A stretch of 11,261 nucleotides of DNA from an uncultured bacterium (GTDB taxonomy: Bacteria; Bacillota; Clostridia; Oscillospirales; Oscillospiraceae), in the NCBI GenBank assembly GCA_905215425.1, contig CAJMQD010000011.1, positions 1 through 11,261 on the forward strand, given 5' to 3'. Position 1 is the first letter of the stretch. Every line of letters starts with the position of its first letter. Below, one piece after another: positions 1-5,948 of this stretch. The notes under the pieces are model-generated. The model was given only the letters and a program-made list of their open reading frames with translations, made no database searches and was not told where the DNA came from. Both the position numbers and the translations under genes were made by a program.

Positions 1-199
1 CGCTGCCGAGCTGTCTGTCTGTAAGATCAACATCGACTCCGACCTGCGTCTGGCCATGACCGCCACCATCCGCAAGCACTTTGTGGACCACCCCGGCGAC
101 TTCGATCCCCGTCAGTATCTGAAGCCCGCCCGCGCCGCCATCAAGGAGCTGGTCGCTCACAAGCTGACCGACGTACTGGGCTGCGCCGGAAAGGCGTAA
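1..199 (+). CDS. fba: Class II fructose-1,6-bisphosphate aldolase, C-terminal end (partial)
   Basis: This is the last 66 codons (frame from base 2, TAA at 197-199) of a zinc-dependent class II aldolase, which splits fructose-1,6-bisphosphate into dihydroxyacetone phosphate and glyceraldehyde-3-phosphate in glycolysis and gluconeogenesis. The segment reads VCKINIDSDLRLAMTATIRK, the end of the TIM barrel where the N-I-D-S-D stretch contacts substrate phosphate and cation. It is followed by the family's closing F-D-P-R-x-Y-L-x-P-A-R helix and an amphipathic tail ending in GKA. The start lies outside the window, so length and zinc ligands cannot be checked. A strong hairpin terminator follows 21 bases after the stop. 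Family assignment is secure; a tagatose-bisphosphate aldolase is the only serious alternative, and the F-D-P-R-x-Y-L ending favours the fructose enzyme. Confidence 0.92.
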   Translation, partial: AAELSVCKINIDSDLRLAMTATIRKHFVDHPGDFDPRQYLKPARAAIKELVAHKLTDVLGCAGKA

Positions 200-220
200 C
201 CGTTCCCCTTCCCGTTTTGA

Positions 221-260
221 AAAACAGGTCACACCCATATGGGCGTGACCTGTTCTTTTT
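221..260. terminator. Bidirectional intrinsic terminator
   Basis: AACAGGTCAC (223-232) pairs perfectly with GTGACCTGTT (245-254), and the inner CCC/GGG around ATAT extends the stem past one mismatch. On the plus strand the tail is TGTTCTTTTT, ending the aldolase transcript. On the minus strand the stem is followed by TGTTTTTC, so it could also end the sigG transcript after it has crossed the amidase gene. Confidence 0.88.
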
Positions 261-311
261 GCATCCCGCTTTGCATAAGATGGAGCACCCATACCATGAG
301 GGGGTGATGCA

Positions 312-845
312 ATGCTGCTTCCCTACAACCGACAGGCCGCCGTACAATATGCCCACCGCTGGGCCTATGGCCGCAACCCCCGATTCTATGATTACCAGGA
401 CCTGGGGGGCGACTGTACCAACTTCGCCTCTCAGTGCCTATATGCCGGTACCGGGATTATGAACTTTACCCCGGTCTACGGCTGGTACTACCGCAGCGCC
501 AACGAAAAGGCTCCGGCCTGGACCGGCGTTCCGTTCTTTAAAAACTTTCTGCTCCGGACAGAGCTCTCACCAGGCCCGGCAGGCGCATTGGCCGCCCCGG
601 AAGATGTCCTCCCCGGCGACTTTGTCCAGTTGAATTTCAGCTCGCAGGAGTACGGACACACCTTGGTCATCGTAGAGGTCGGGCCTCCCGGCGACCTGTC
701 TCAAATCTTGGTGGCTGCCCACAGCATGGACGCGGACTGGAGGCCCCTCAGCTCTTACGCCTTCACCGACCTGCGTTTTCTGCATATCTTAGGCGCCCGA
801 CCTGTGGACGAAACAACTCCAGCCTCGCTTACAGCTCTTTTCTGA
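312..845 (+). CDS. Amidase_6-type papain-like cysteine hydrolase, small
   Basis: This 177-residue protein resembles the putative amidase domain (Amidase_6) found in many spore-forming Firmicutes, a fold related to NlpC/P60 and CHAP cysteine hydrolases that cut peptide or amide bonds. It shows an N-terminal helix with Y-A-H-R-W-A, the signature G-D-C-T-N-F-A-S-Q at residues 33-41 with probable nucleophile Cys35, a P-G-D-F-V-Q-L strand at 101-107, and G-H-T at 115-117 giving the probable catalytic His116. A third polar residue cannot be fixed by eye. There is no signal peptide or membrane segment, so it may act inside the cell (mother cell or forespore) or leave by a non-classical route. The ATG at 312 follows a GAGGGGG motif at 299-304. 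Its stop lies 17 bases inside the convergent sigG frame. The natural substrate is unknown. Confidence 0.82.
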   Translation: MLLPYNRQAAVQYAHRWAYGRNPRFYDYQDLGGDCTNFASQCLYAGTGIMNFTPVYGWYYRSANEKAPAWTGVPFFKNFLLRTELSPGPAGALAAPEDVLPGDFVQLNFSSQEYGHTLVIVEVGPPGDLSQILVAAHSMDADWRPLSSYAFTDLRFLHILGARPVDETTPASLTALF

Positions 846-1599
846 TTTGCCGCAGGGCGTTTTTCTCCAGCCGGGACACCTGAGCCTGGGATATGCCGAT
901 TTCCGTCGAGACCTCCATCTGGGTCTTACCCTGAAAAAACCGCATGGATAAGATTTTTCTCTCTCGCTCCGTCAAGTGTCCCACCGCCTCCTTCAGGGCA
1001 ATGCGCTCCGTCCAGCGCTCGTCCGTATTCTTGTTGTCTTTTACCTGGTCGATCACGCAGATCGCATCTCCGCTGTCGGAGTAGACCGGCTCATAGAGAG
1101 ACACCGGCTCTAAAATGGCATCCAGCGCAAATACCACGTCCTCCCGGCGGATTCCAATGATCTGCGCAATTTCCTCTACGGTGGGTTCCTTCTGATGCTT
1201 CGCCAAATAAGCTTCCTTCGCCTGGAGAACCTTATAGGCCGTATCCCGCATGGAACGCGACACCCGCATGGAGCTGTTGTCCCGAAGGTACCGGCGGATC
1301 TCCCCCACGATCATGGGCACCCCATAGGTGCTGAACTTCACGTTCAGATTCACGTCGAAGTTGTCAATGGCCTTGATCAGTCCGATACATCCCACCTGAA
1401 AGAGATCGTCCGCGTTCTCCCCCCGGTTGGTAAACTTCTGGATAACTGACAAAACCAGGCGCAGGTTCCCCTGGATCAAGGCCTCCCGGGCAGCCATGTC
1501 CCCCTCCTTCACCCGGCGCAGAAGCTCCTGGGTCTCCTCCCCTTTCAATACCTTCAGCTTGGCGGTATTTACCCCGCAGATTTCCACCTTATTCTGCAT
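829..1599 (-). CDS. sigG: RNA polymerase sporulation sigma factor sigma-G
   Basis: This 256-residue protein is sigma-G, the late forespore sigma factor. The N-terminus has the group's hallmark N-K-V-E-I-C-G-V (residues 3-10). Region 2 spans about 41-107, with D-L-F-Q-V-G-C-I-G-L for core binding and F-S-T-Y-G-V-P-M-I-V-G-E-I-R-R-Y for -10 recognition and melting. Region 3 covers about 110-185 with R-V-S-R-S-M-R-D and V-F-A-L-D-A-I. Region 4 covers about 203-254, ending in the helix-turn-helix E-I-G-I-S-Q-A-Q-V-S-R-L-E-K. Length fits the family. The ATG at 1597-1599 is preceded by GGGAGG with 7-base spacing, but that site lies inside a strong hairpin. Residue 43 is Gln where the B. subtilis protein, as I recall it, has Asn45, a residue tied to the anti-sigma factor Gin. 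No sigE or spoIIGA lies next to it here. Sigma-F is less likely because of the N-terminal signature. Confidence 0.96.
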   Translation of the reverse strand: MQNKVEICGVNTAKLKVLKGEETQELLRRVKEGDMAAREALIQGNLRLVLSVIQKFTNRGENADDLFQVGCIGLIKAIDNFDVNLNVKFSTYGVPMIVGEIRRYLRDNSSMRVSRSMRDTAYKVLQAKEAYLAKHQKEPTVEEIAQIIGIRREDVVFALDAILEPVSLYEPVYSDSGDAICVIDQVKDNKNTDERWTERIALKEAVGHLTERERKILSMRFFQGKTQMEVSTEIGISQAQVSRLEKNALRQIRKEL

Positions 1600-1603
1600 T
1601 CAA

Positions 1604-1656
1604 AAACCTCCCGCCCGAAAAACTGGTAAATCCAGTATCTCCGGGGCGGGAGGTTT
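1604..1656 (-). promoter_or_regulatory. Hairpin in the sigG leader that buries the ribosome binding site
   Basis: AAACCTCCCGCCC (1604-1616) is a perfect 13-base inverted repeat of GGGCGGGAGGTTT (1644-1656). In the minus-strand RNA the 3' arm contains the whole GGGAGG Shine-Dalgarno site (1607-1612), so it is paired in the folded leader. The loop holds a second small hairpin, ACTGG (1622-1626) with CCAGT (1632-1636). The stem is followed by a run of five T on the minus strand just before the ATG, so it could act as a weak terminator/attenuator as well as a translation block. No convincing sigma-F or sigma-G promoter could be placed upstream. Confidence 0.75.
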
Positions 1657-1730
1657 CATACCGTCTGCCTCAGGGGAAATATTTTATCGTCAGACCAGAT
1701 TCGATGGATTTTCTCTGCTGCGTTCCCATC

Positions 1731-1771
1731 ACAGCAAAACGGCGGTCCTGAACGGACCGCCGTTTTGCTGT
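1731..1771. terminator. Perfect 18-bp hairpin terminator after tctA
   Basis: ACAGCAAAACGGCGGTCC (1731-1748) and its exact complement (1754-1771) flank a five-base loop. The A-run in one arm and T-run in the other give AAAACGGCGGTCC...GGACCGCCGTTTT, the usual form of a bidirectional Firmicute terminator. It lies 18 bases past the tctA stop and closes the seven-gene minus-strand operon, separating it from sigG. Confidence 0.9.
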
Positions 1772-1789
1772 CAAAGAGAGCGCTATATC

Positions 1790-3271
1790 TTACTTTTTCT
1801 TCGCGAACTGCTTGCGGATCGTCATAGCCACAGAGAGCACAGCGATCAGCAGGAAGATCAGGGAGATGGGACGGGTGACGAAGATGGACCAGTTGCCGCC
1901 GGTCTGCATCAGGGCCTGACGCAGATTCTCCTCGGTCATAGAGCCCAGGATGAAGCCGATGATCATGGGGGTGGAGGGCACGCCCAGCACCTTAAAGGCC
2001 AGCCCCATCAGGCCGAATACAGCCACGCACCACACGTCAAAGATGCTGTAATTGGAGCAGTAAGCACCGATCACGCAGCACACCATGACCACGGGCAGCA
2101 GATAGTACTTGGGGATGTCCAGCAGCTTGACAAACAGGCGCAGGCCGGCCCGCTCGCAGATCAGCATAATCACATTGGCCACGAGCAGCGCGATAAAGAT
2201 GCCGTACACATACTGGCCGCTCTTCTGGAAGATCAACGGACCGGGAGAAATGCCGTGGATGGTCAGACCGCCCAGGAAAATGGCGGTGGCCACGTTGCCG
2301 GGGATGCCCATGGTGATCAGGGGAATCAGGGAGCCGCCGATCACGGCGTTGTTGGCCGTCTCAGAGGCGATGATGCCGTCTACAATGCCGGTTCCGAACT
2401 TTTCGGGGTGCTTGGAGGAGCCCTTGGCAGCGGAGTAGGACAGCAGGCTGGAGGTAGAACCGCCGATGCCGGGCAGGATGCCGATACCCAGACCGATGAG
2501 GGCGGACTGGATGATGTTGCGCCAGTTGGACAGGTACTCCTTGGGGGAGATACCGTAACCCTTCAGGTTATAAGTATACTTGGTCTGGTTGTTGATGATA
2601 TTGTGGCGGTCGAAACCGGTCTTGATAATGTCGGTTACGGCATACAGACCGATCAGGATAACCACGGTATCAAAGCCGCCGTACAGGTGGGACTGACCGA
2701 AGGTGAAGCGGATGGCGCCGTCCACGGGGGCGATGCCCACCAGAGACAGAGCGATACCGAACAGACCGGCCAGAATACCATTGATCAGGGATTTGCCGGA
2801 CAGGCTGGAGATAATGGTCAGCGCAAAGACAGCGATAGCAAAATACTCCGCAGAGGTAAAGGCCAGGGTGACCTTTGCCAGATAGGGGGAGATAAACATC
2901 AGAGCAAAAATGCTGATCAGGCCGCCCACGAAGGAGGTCAGAATACCGACGCCCAGAGCCTTGCCGGCCTCGCCCTTATCCGCCATGGGGCCGCCGTCAA
3001 ACACGGTGGCGATGGAAGATGCGGTGCCGGGGATTTTCAGCAGGATGGCAGAGATCAGGCCGCCGGAGATGCCGCCCAGATACAGGCCTACCAAAAGGGC
3101 AATGCCGTTCATGGGCTCCATGCCGAAGGACATGGGCAGGAACAGGATCAGCGCCATAGATGCGGACAGTCCGGGAATAGAACCGAAGATAATGCCGATG
3201 ACCACACCGATAAAAATCAGCGCCAGACAAAAGGGGTTCAGCAGAACCATATGGATCGCTTGGTTTACCAT
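1790..3271 (-). CDS. tctA: Tripartite tricarboxylate transporter, large membrane subunit TctA
   Basis: This 493-residue membrane protein is the ion-coupled translocation subunit of a TTT-family transporter. It carries both family repeats: an N-terminal G-S-I-P-G-L-S-A-S (residues 30-38) followed by G-G-I-S-G-G and K-I-P-G-T-A-S-S, and a mid-protein G-I-L-P-G-I-G-G-S with S-E-T-A-N-N-A and M-G-I-P-G-N. These two P-G motif regions line the substrate path in this family. About ten to twelve hydrophobic segments are visible, and the tail ends in K-K-K. Length matches the usual 490-510. The start at 3269-3271 has AAGGAGGT nine bases upstream, and this site overlaps the tctB stop codon, so the two genes are probably translationally coupled. 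It works with TctB and the binding protein TctC. The ligand, though named tricarboxylate in the founding system, varies widely in the family. Confidence 0.95.
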   Translation of the reverse strand: MVNQAIHMVLLNPFCLALIFIGVVIGIIFGSIPGLSASMALILFLPMSFGMEPMNGIALLVGLYLGGISGGLISAILLKIPGTASSIATVFDGGPMADKGEAGKALGVGILTSFVGGLISIFALMFISPYLAKVTLAFTSAEYFAIAVFALTIISSLSGKSLINGILAGLFGIALSLVGIAPVDGAIRFTFGQSHLYGGFDTVVILIGLYAVTDIIKTGFDRHNIINNQTKYTYNLKGYGISPKEYLSNWRNIIQSALIGLGIGILPGIGGSTSSLLSYSAAKGSSKHPEKFGTGIVDGIIASETANNAVIGGSLIPLITMGIPGNVATAIFLGGLTIHGISPGPLIFQKSGQYVYGIFIALLVANVIMLICERAGLRLFVKLLDIPKYYLLPVVMVCCVIGAYCSNYSIFDVWCVAVFGLMGLAFKVLGVPSTPMIIGFILGSMTEENLRQALMQTGGNWSIFVTRPISLIFLLIAVLSVAMTIRKQFAKKK

Positions 3272-3286
3272 TTCTTCCGCACCTCC

Positions 3287-3748
3287 TTAATAACCCCACA
3301 GGCCCTTGGGCAGGGGGGAACTGATCAGATAAGTAAACAGGCCATAAATCGCAAGGGGCGCAACCACAGAAATAATGATCGTCAGGGGCCAGCTGCGCTT
3401 CTCCTTGGGCACCAGCACCAGGATCTGCAGGAACAGATATACGATGGTGGAGATAATAAAGCCCACAGGCCGGAAGGCCAGAACATATCCCCCAATCAGA
3501 AGGATCGTCAGCAGGCCGCCCATCGTGTCGTTGTCGCTGGCCTTTTTCTCCCCTTCCGGCTCACGCAGAGCCATAACCAGACGGATCGCAGATACGCCAA
3601 TAATGGCCACGGCAACTACCTTCGGGAAGAAGCCGGAGCCCACGTCGTTTTTCATCATATGCTTGATACCCATGGATTCCACAAACAGGAAGATGCCAAA
3701 GGCCATGAATACCAAGGAAACGATTAAATTCTTTTTCTTACTGGACAT
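3287..3748 (-). CDS. tctB: Tripartite tricarboxylate transporter, small membrane subunit TctB
   Basis: This is a 153-residue TctB-family protein with four hydrophobic segments. It opens M-S-S-K-K-K-N-L-I-V-S, has a first membrane helix with F-G-I-F-L-F, then the family-like G-S-G-F-F-P-K stretch before the second helix. A charged cytoplasmic loop (E-P-E-G-E-K-K-A-S-D-N-D) precedes the last two helices. TctB is needed for transport with TctA, though its exact mechanistic part is unclear. The frame is open 14 codons further upstream, but the ATG at 3746-3748 is preferred: it follows a purine-rich AAAGGGAA site and gives the expected short basic N-terminus, while the longer start would fall within the upstream hairpin. 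tctA follows after 15 bases. A 164-base structured gap separates it from tctC. Confidence 0.9.
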   Translation of the reverse strand: MSSKKKNLIVSLVFMAFGIFLFVESMGIKHMMKNDVGSGFFPKVVAVAIIGVSAIRLVMALREPEGEKKASDNDTMGGLLTILLIGGYVLAFRPVGFIISTIVYLFLQILVLVPKEKRSWPLTIIISVVAPLAIYGLFTYLISSPLPKGLWGY

Positions 3749-3769
3749 AAATCGTTTTCCCTTTCCTTC

Positions 3770-3825
3770 CCTTCGATGAACAAGAAGCAATACGGTTCTC
3801 CGTGTTGCGCCTTGTTCATCGAAGG
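3770..3825. repeat. Nested inverted repeat just upstream of tctB
   Basis: CCTTCGATGAACAAG (3770-3784) is a perfect 15-base inverted repeat of 3811-3825. Inside it GCAATACGG (3787-3795) faces CCGTGTTGC (3801-3809) with one mismatch, a G-U wobble in plus-strand RNA. On the minus strand the hairpin ends about 21 bases before the tctB start, next to its purine-rich ribosome binding region. On the plus strand it is followed by TACTTTTTCTTG, so it could stop antisense transcription. A dispersed repeat is another possibility. Confidence 0.7.
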
Positions 3826-3850
3826 TACTTTTTCTTGATTTGTGTCGGAG

Positions 3851-3884
3851 TGCTCGGCTGCGCAGGGACCTGCGCAGCCGAGCA
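3851..3884. repeat. Perfect 16-bp GC-rich hairpin after tctC
   Basis: TGCTCGGCTGCGCAGG (3851-3866) and its exact complement (3869-3884) are separated by only two bases. It lies 28 bases downstream of the tctC stop. Neither strand has a T-run after it, so it is not a standard terminator. It fits an mRNA-stabilising or partial-terminator hairpin that would raise binding-protein level over the membrane subunits. Confidence 0.72.
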
Positions 3885-3912
3885 TCGTTGGCTCAAACAG
3901 AAATCGTGAACC

Positions 3913-4941
3913 TTAGGACTCAGCAAAGAACTCCTTCAGTTCCTTTACGGTCTCGGCATCCTGGGCAATGGTGTCGGCACCGTTGCGGTAGAAAGCCTGA
4001 GCGTAATAGGTGGACAGAGTCTCCTGGAAAGCGGGATCCTCAGCGACCTCAGCCATGGCAGCGGACAGCTTGTCCACGATGGCCTGGTCGGTGCCCTTGG
4101 GCATACGGACTTCGTACAGCTTGGGCTGGACAACATCGTAGCCCTGCTCCTTCAGAGTGGGGACGTCCTCCAGACCGGGGAGGCGCTCGTCAGAGCAAAT
4201 ACCCATGACCACAAAGTCGCCGTTCTCAACATAGTCGGCAATGTTCATGTAGTTCACAACCAGAACGTCGCACTGGTCGGCCATGAAAGCGGTCAGACGG
4301 TCGGCAGTGGAGGAACCCACGTCGATCTGGTTCATCTCGATGCCCATGGTCTTCTCCATGGCTGCAGCCACAGCGTGGGTAGCGCCGTAGTAGGTGACGG
4401 AGAAGCGCAGCTGACCGGGGTTGGCCTTGGCCCAGGCGATCATCTCCTCCAGGTTGGAGAAGCGGGTGTCGCCAGCGCGGCAGATCAGAGCGTAGGTGTC
4501 GTCGCGGGCGATGGTGCCGACAACCTCAAAGTCGTCCTGGAAGGAGAACTCGTTGCTCTCGGCAGCTTCCTGGGTCATCATAACGCCGGTGTGATGGAAC
4601 AGAGCGGTATAGCCATCGTTCTTAGCGGTCATAACGCTGGTGGAAGCAACAACGCCGGAACCGCCGGTGGTGTTCACCACCACGAAGTTGACGCCCAGCT
4701 TCTCGCCCAGCAGCTTGCACATCTGACGGCAGTAAGTATCGGTGTCGCCGCCGGCGGAGTAAGGCACCACCATGGTGACGGTCTCCTTGGGCCAGTCGGT
4801 CTCGGTCGCGCCGCTGGTGGAGGTGGAGCCGCTGGCAGAGGCGCCAGCATTGGACTTGTCGCCGCCGTTGCTGCCGCAGCCGGTCAGCACCATGGCCATA
4901 GTCATGACCAAAGCAAGGGTACGGGCAAATGCTTTTTTCAT
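3913..4941 (-). CDS. tctC: Tripartite tricarboxylate transporter substrate-binding lipoprotein TctC
   Basis: This 342-residue protein belongs to the Bug/TctC solute-binding family. It has a basic N-terminus, a hydrophobic stretch and a lipobox L-T-G-C with Cys22 as the lipidation site, followed by a Ser/Gly/Ala/Thr-rich linker to about residue 48. This is the expected Gram-positive lipoprotein arrangement, anchored outside the membrane rather than free in a periplasm. The mature domain begins W-P-K-E-T-V-T-M-V-V-P-Y-S-A-G-G-D-T-D, which matches the family's ligand-loop pattern V-P-x-x-A-G-G-x-x-D. Later N-T-T-G-G-S-G (ligand-binding loop) and Y-Y-G-A-T-H-A are visible. The start at 4939-4941 has AAAGGAG upstream. 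It delivers ligand to TctA/TctB; the ligand is most likely a carboxylate, but binding residues do not reveal which one. Confidence 0.94.
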   Translation of the reverse strand: MKKAFARTLALVMTMAMVLTGCGSNGGDKSNAGASASGSTSTSGATETDWPKETVTMVVPYSAGGDTDTYCRQMCKLLGEKLGVNFVVVNTTGGSGVVASTSVMTAKNDGYTALFHHTGVMMTQEAAESNEFSFQDDFEVVGTIARDDTYALICRAGDTRFSNLEEMIAWAKANPGQLRFSVTYYGATHAVAAAMEKTMGIEMNQIDVGSSTADRLTAFMADQCDVLVVNYMNIADYVENGDFVVMGICSDERLPGLEDVPTLKEQGYDVVQPKLYEVRMPKGTDQAIVDKLSAAMAEVAEDPAFQETLSTYYAQAFYRNGADTIAQDAETVKELKEFFAES

Positions 4942-5106
4942 CTTGTTTTCTCCTTTTTTCCTTTTCTTCTCAAAACAGCCGAATAGTGAACTATCCTGCT
5001 GATCAAGACAAAATCATCGCCAGGGGAAAGCGCACGGCGGCAGTACGCTGCTTTTGCGACAGCGCACCACCGTAGTGCTTCGGCAATGCCGGTATCAACG
5101 ATACTC
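4942..5106. other. 165-base gap between hydrolase and tctC
   Basis: No open frame is supported here. The part near tctC holds its ribosome binding site. ATAGT (4983-4987) and ACTAT (4990-4994) form a small dyad, and GTATC/GATAC (5092-5104) forms a short hairpin just after the hydrolase stop. The middle is GC-rich with several short partial inverted repeats. I see no clear terminator or strong promoter, though an internal promoter for tctCBA could sit here. Confidence 0.4.
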
Positions 5107-5940
5107 TCAGTGCAGCAGCCGTTCCGGGTTTTCGCAGAACATCAGCCGCAGTTCCTGTTCAGAGAAGCCCTGCCCCTCCAGCTGCTGGGCATAAAGAGCG
5201 ATACCCTCATCACAATAGGGAGACTTGATCTGGCCGAAGTCGGTGGACAGCACCACGTTTTCACAGCCCACCGCCCGGATCTCCCGGGCGATCTGCTCGA
5301 TGGGAGTGCGGTCATAGAAGGTGGTGAAGAAGCAGTGCTCGATCATGGCTCCCAGCTTCACCGCCTCTTTCTGCTGCTCCACTGTGTACTGGTCGGCGGG
5401 GTTGTCCGCATGGGTGACCAGGATCTTACACCCCCGCTCAGCGGCCTCCCGCACTACCTCCATCCCCTCCTGGGCGCCGATATGGCCGGTAGCCACAATT
5501 AAATGGTACTTGGCGGCCATATCCAGCACCTCGAGGGCCTGGGGAATCAGCTTGCCCTTCTCATTCAGGATATAGATAAAGGGGCTCAGGTCAAAGCCGG
5601 GCTCAGCTCCGTGGTGGAACTTCTGGTAGGAATACGCCTCCAGCGTGGGGAACCAGACGATCTTACCCCCCATCTGGGCGCTGCGCTCCACCGCCTGGGG
5701 GTTGATGCCTCCGGCGGAGCGGTTCAGCACCACACCGCCTGCGATGTCCAGCTTGGGGAACTGCTCCCGCAGCAGCGCGGCCCGGGCAGCAGTGTCTCCG
5801 TAATGGCACTTGACAACACATCCCGCCATCCCCGCCGCCTCCAGGCGGCGGGCCAGCTCCAGGTCGGTACACTTGCGCTGCACCACGTCGGGGCTGGTGT
5901 GGATGTGGAAGTCATAAGCGCCCTGCAGAATCTTGCTCAT
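5107..5940 (-). CDS. DUF6282-type metal-dependent hydrolase (amidohydrolase-like)
   Basis: This 277-residue protein looks like the DUF6282 group of TIM-barrel, metal-dependent hydrolases. The N-terminal strand reads Y-D-F-H-I-H-T-S-P-D-V, giving the paired metal ligands His12 and His14. Further likely ligands or catalytic residues are Lys44 (V-V-K-C-H), His153 (A-T-G-H-I-G), His177 (V-T-H-A-D) and Asp234 (S-T-D-F-G-Q), spaced as in amidohydrolase barrels. It ends with M-F-C-E-N-P-E-R-L-L, the usual closing helix. There is no signal peptide, so it acts in the cytosol. Related barrels open lactones or decarboxylate dicarboxylic acids, for example pyrone dicarboxylate lactonase. Given its carboxylate-transport setting, a lactone- or amide-type acid is a fair but unproven substrate. 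It starts 8 bases after the permease stop, whose TGA overlaps its GAGGT ribosome site, so the pair is likely coupled. Confidence 0.8.
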   Translation of the reverse strand: MSKILQGAYDFHIHTSPDVVQRKCTDLELARRLEAAGMAGCVVKCHYGDTAARAALLREQFPKLDIAGGVVLNRSAGGINPQAVERSAQMGGKIVWFPTLEAYSYQKFHHGAEPGFDLSPFIYILNEKGKLIPQALEVLDMAAKYHLIVATGHIGAQEGMEVVREAAERGCKILVTHADNPADQYTVEQQKEAVKLGAMIEHCFFTTFYDRTPIEQIAREIRAVGCENVVLSTDFGQIKSPYCDEGIALYAQQLEGQGFSEQELRLMFCENPERLLH

Positions 5941-5948
5941 AGTCTACC

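Noticed and set aside
261..311. A sigma-G/sigma-F promoter before the amidase gene (GCATA and CATACCA)
   Set aside because: The two boxes lie only about 12 bases apart, too close for this class of promoter.
1427..3727. A 766-codon open frame on the plus strand across tctA and tctB
   Set aside because: It is rich in His, Gln, Asp and Gly, has no domain or ribosome site, and lies antisense to well-recognised tctA/tctB. It is an effect of strong codon bias.
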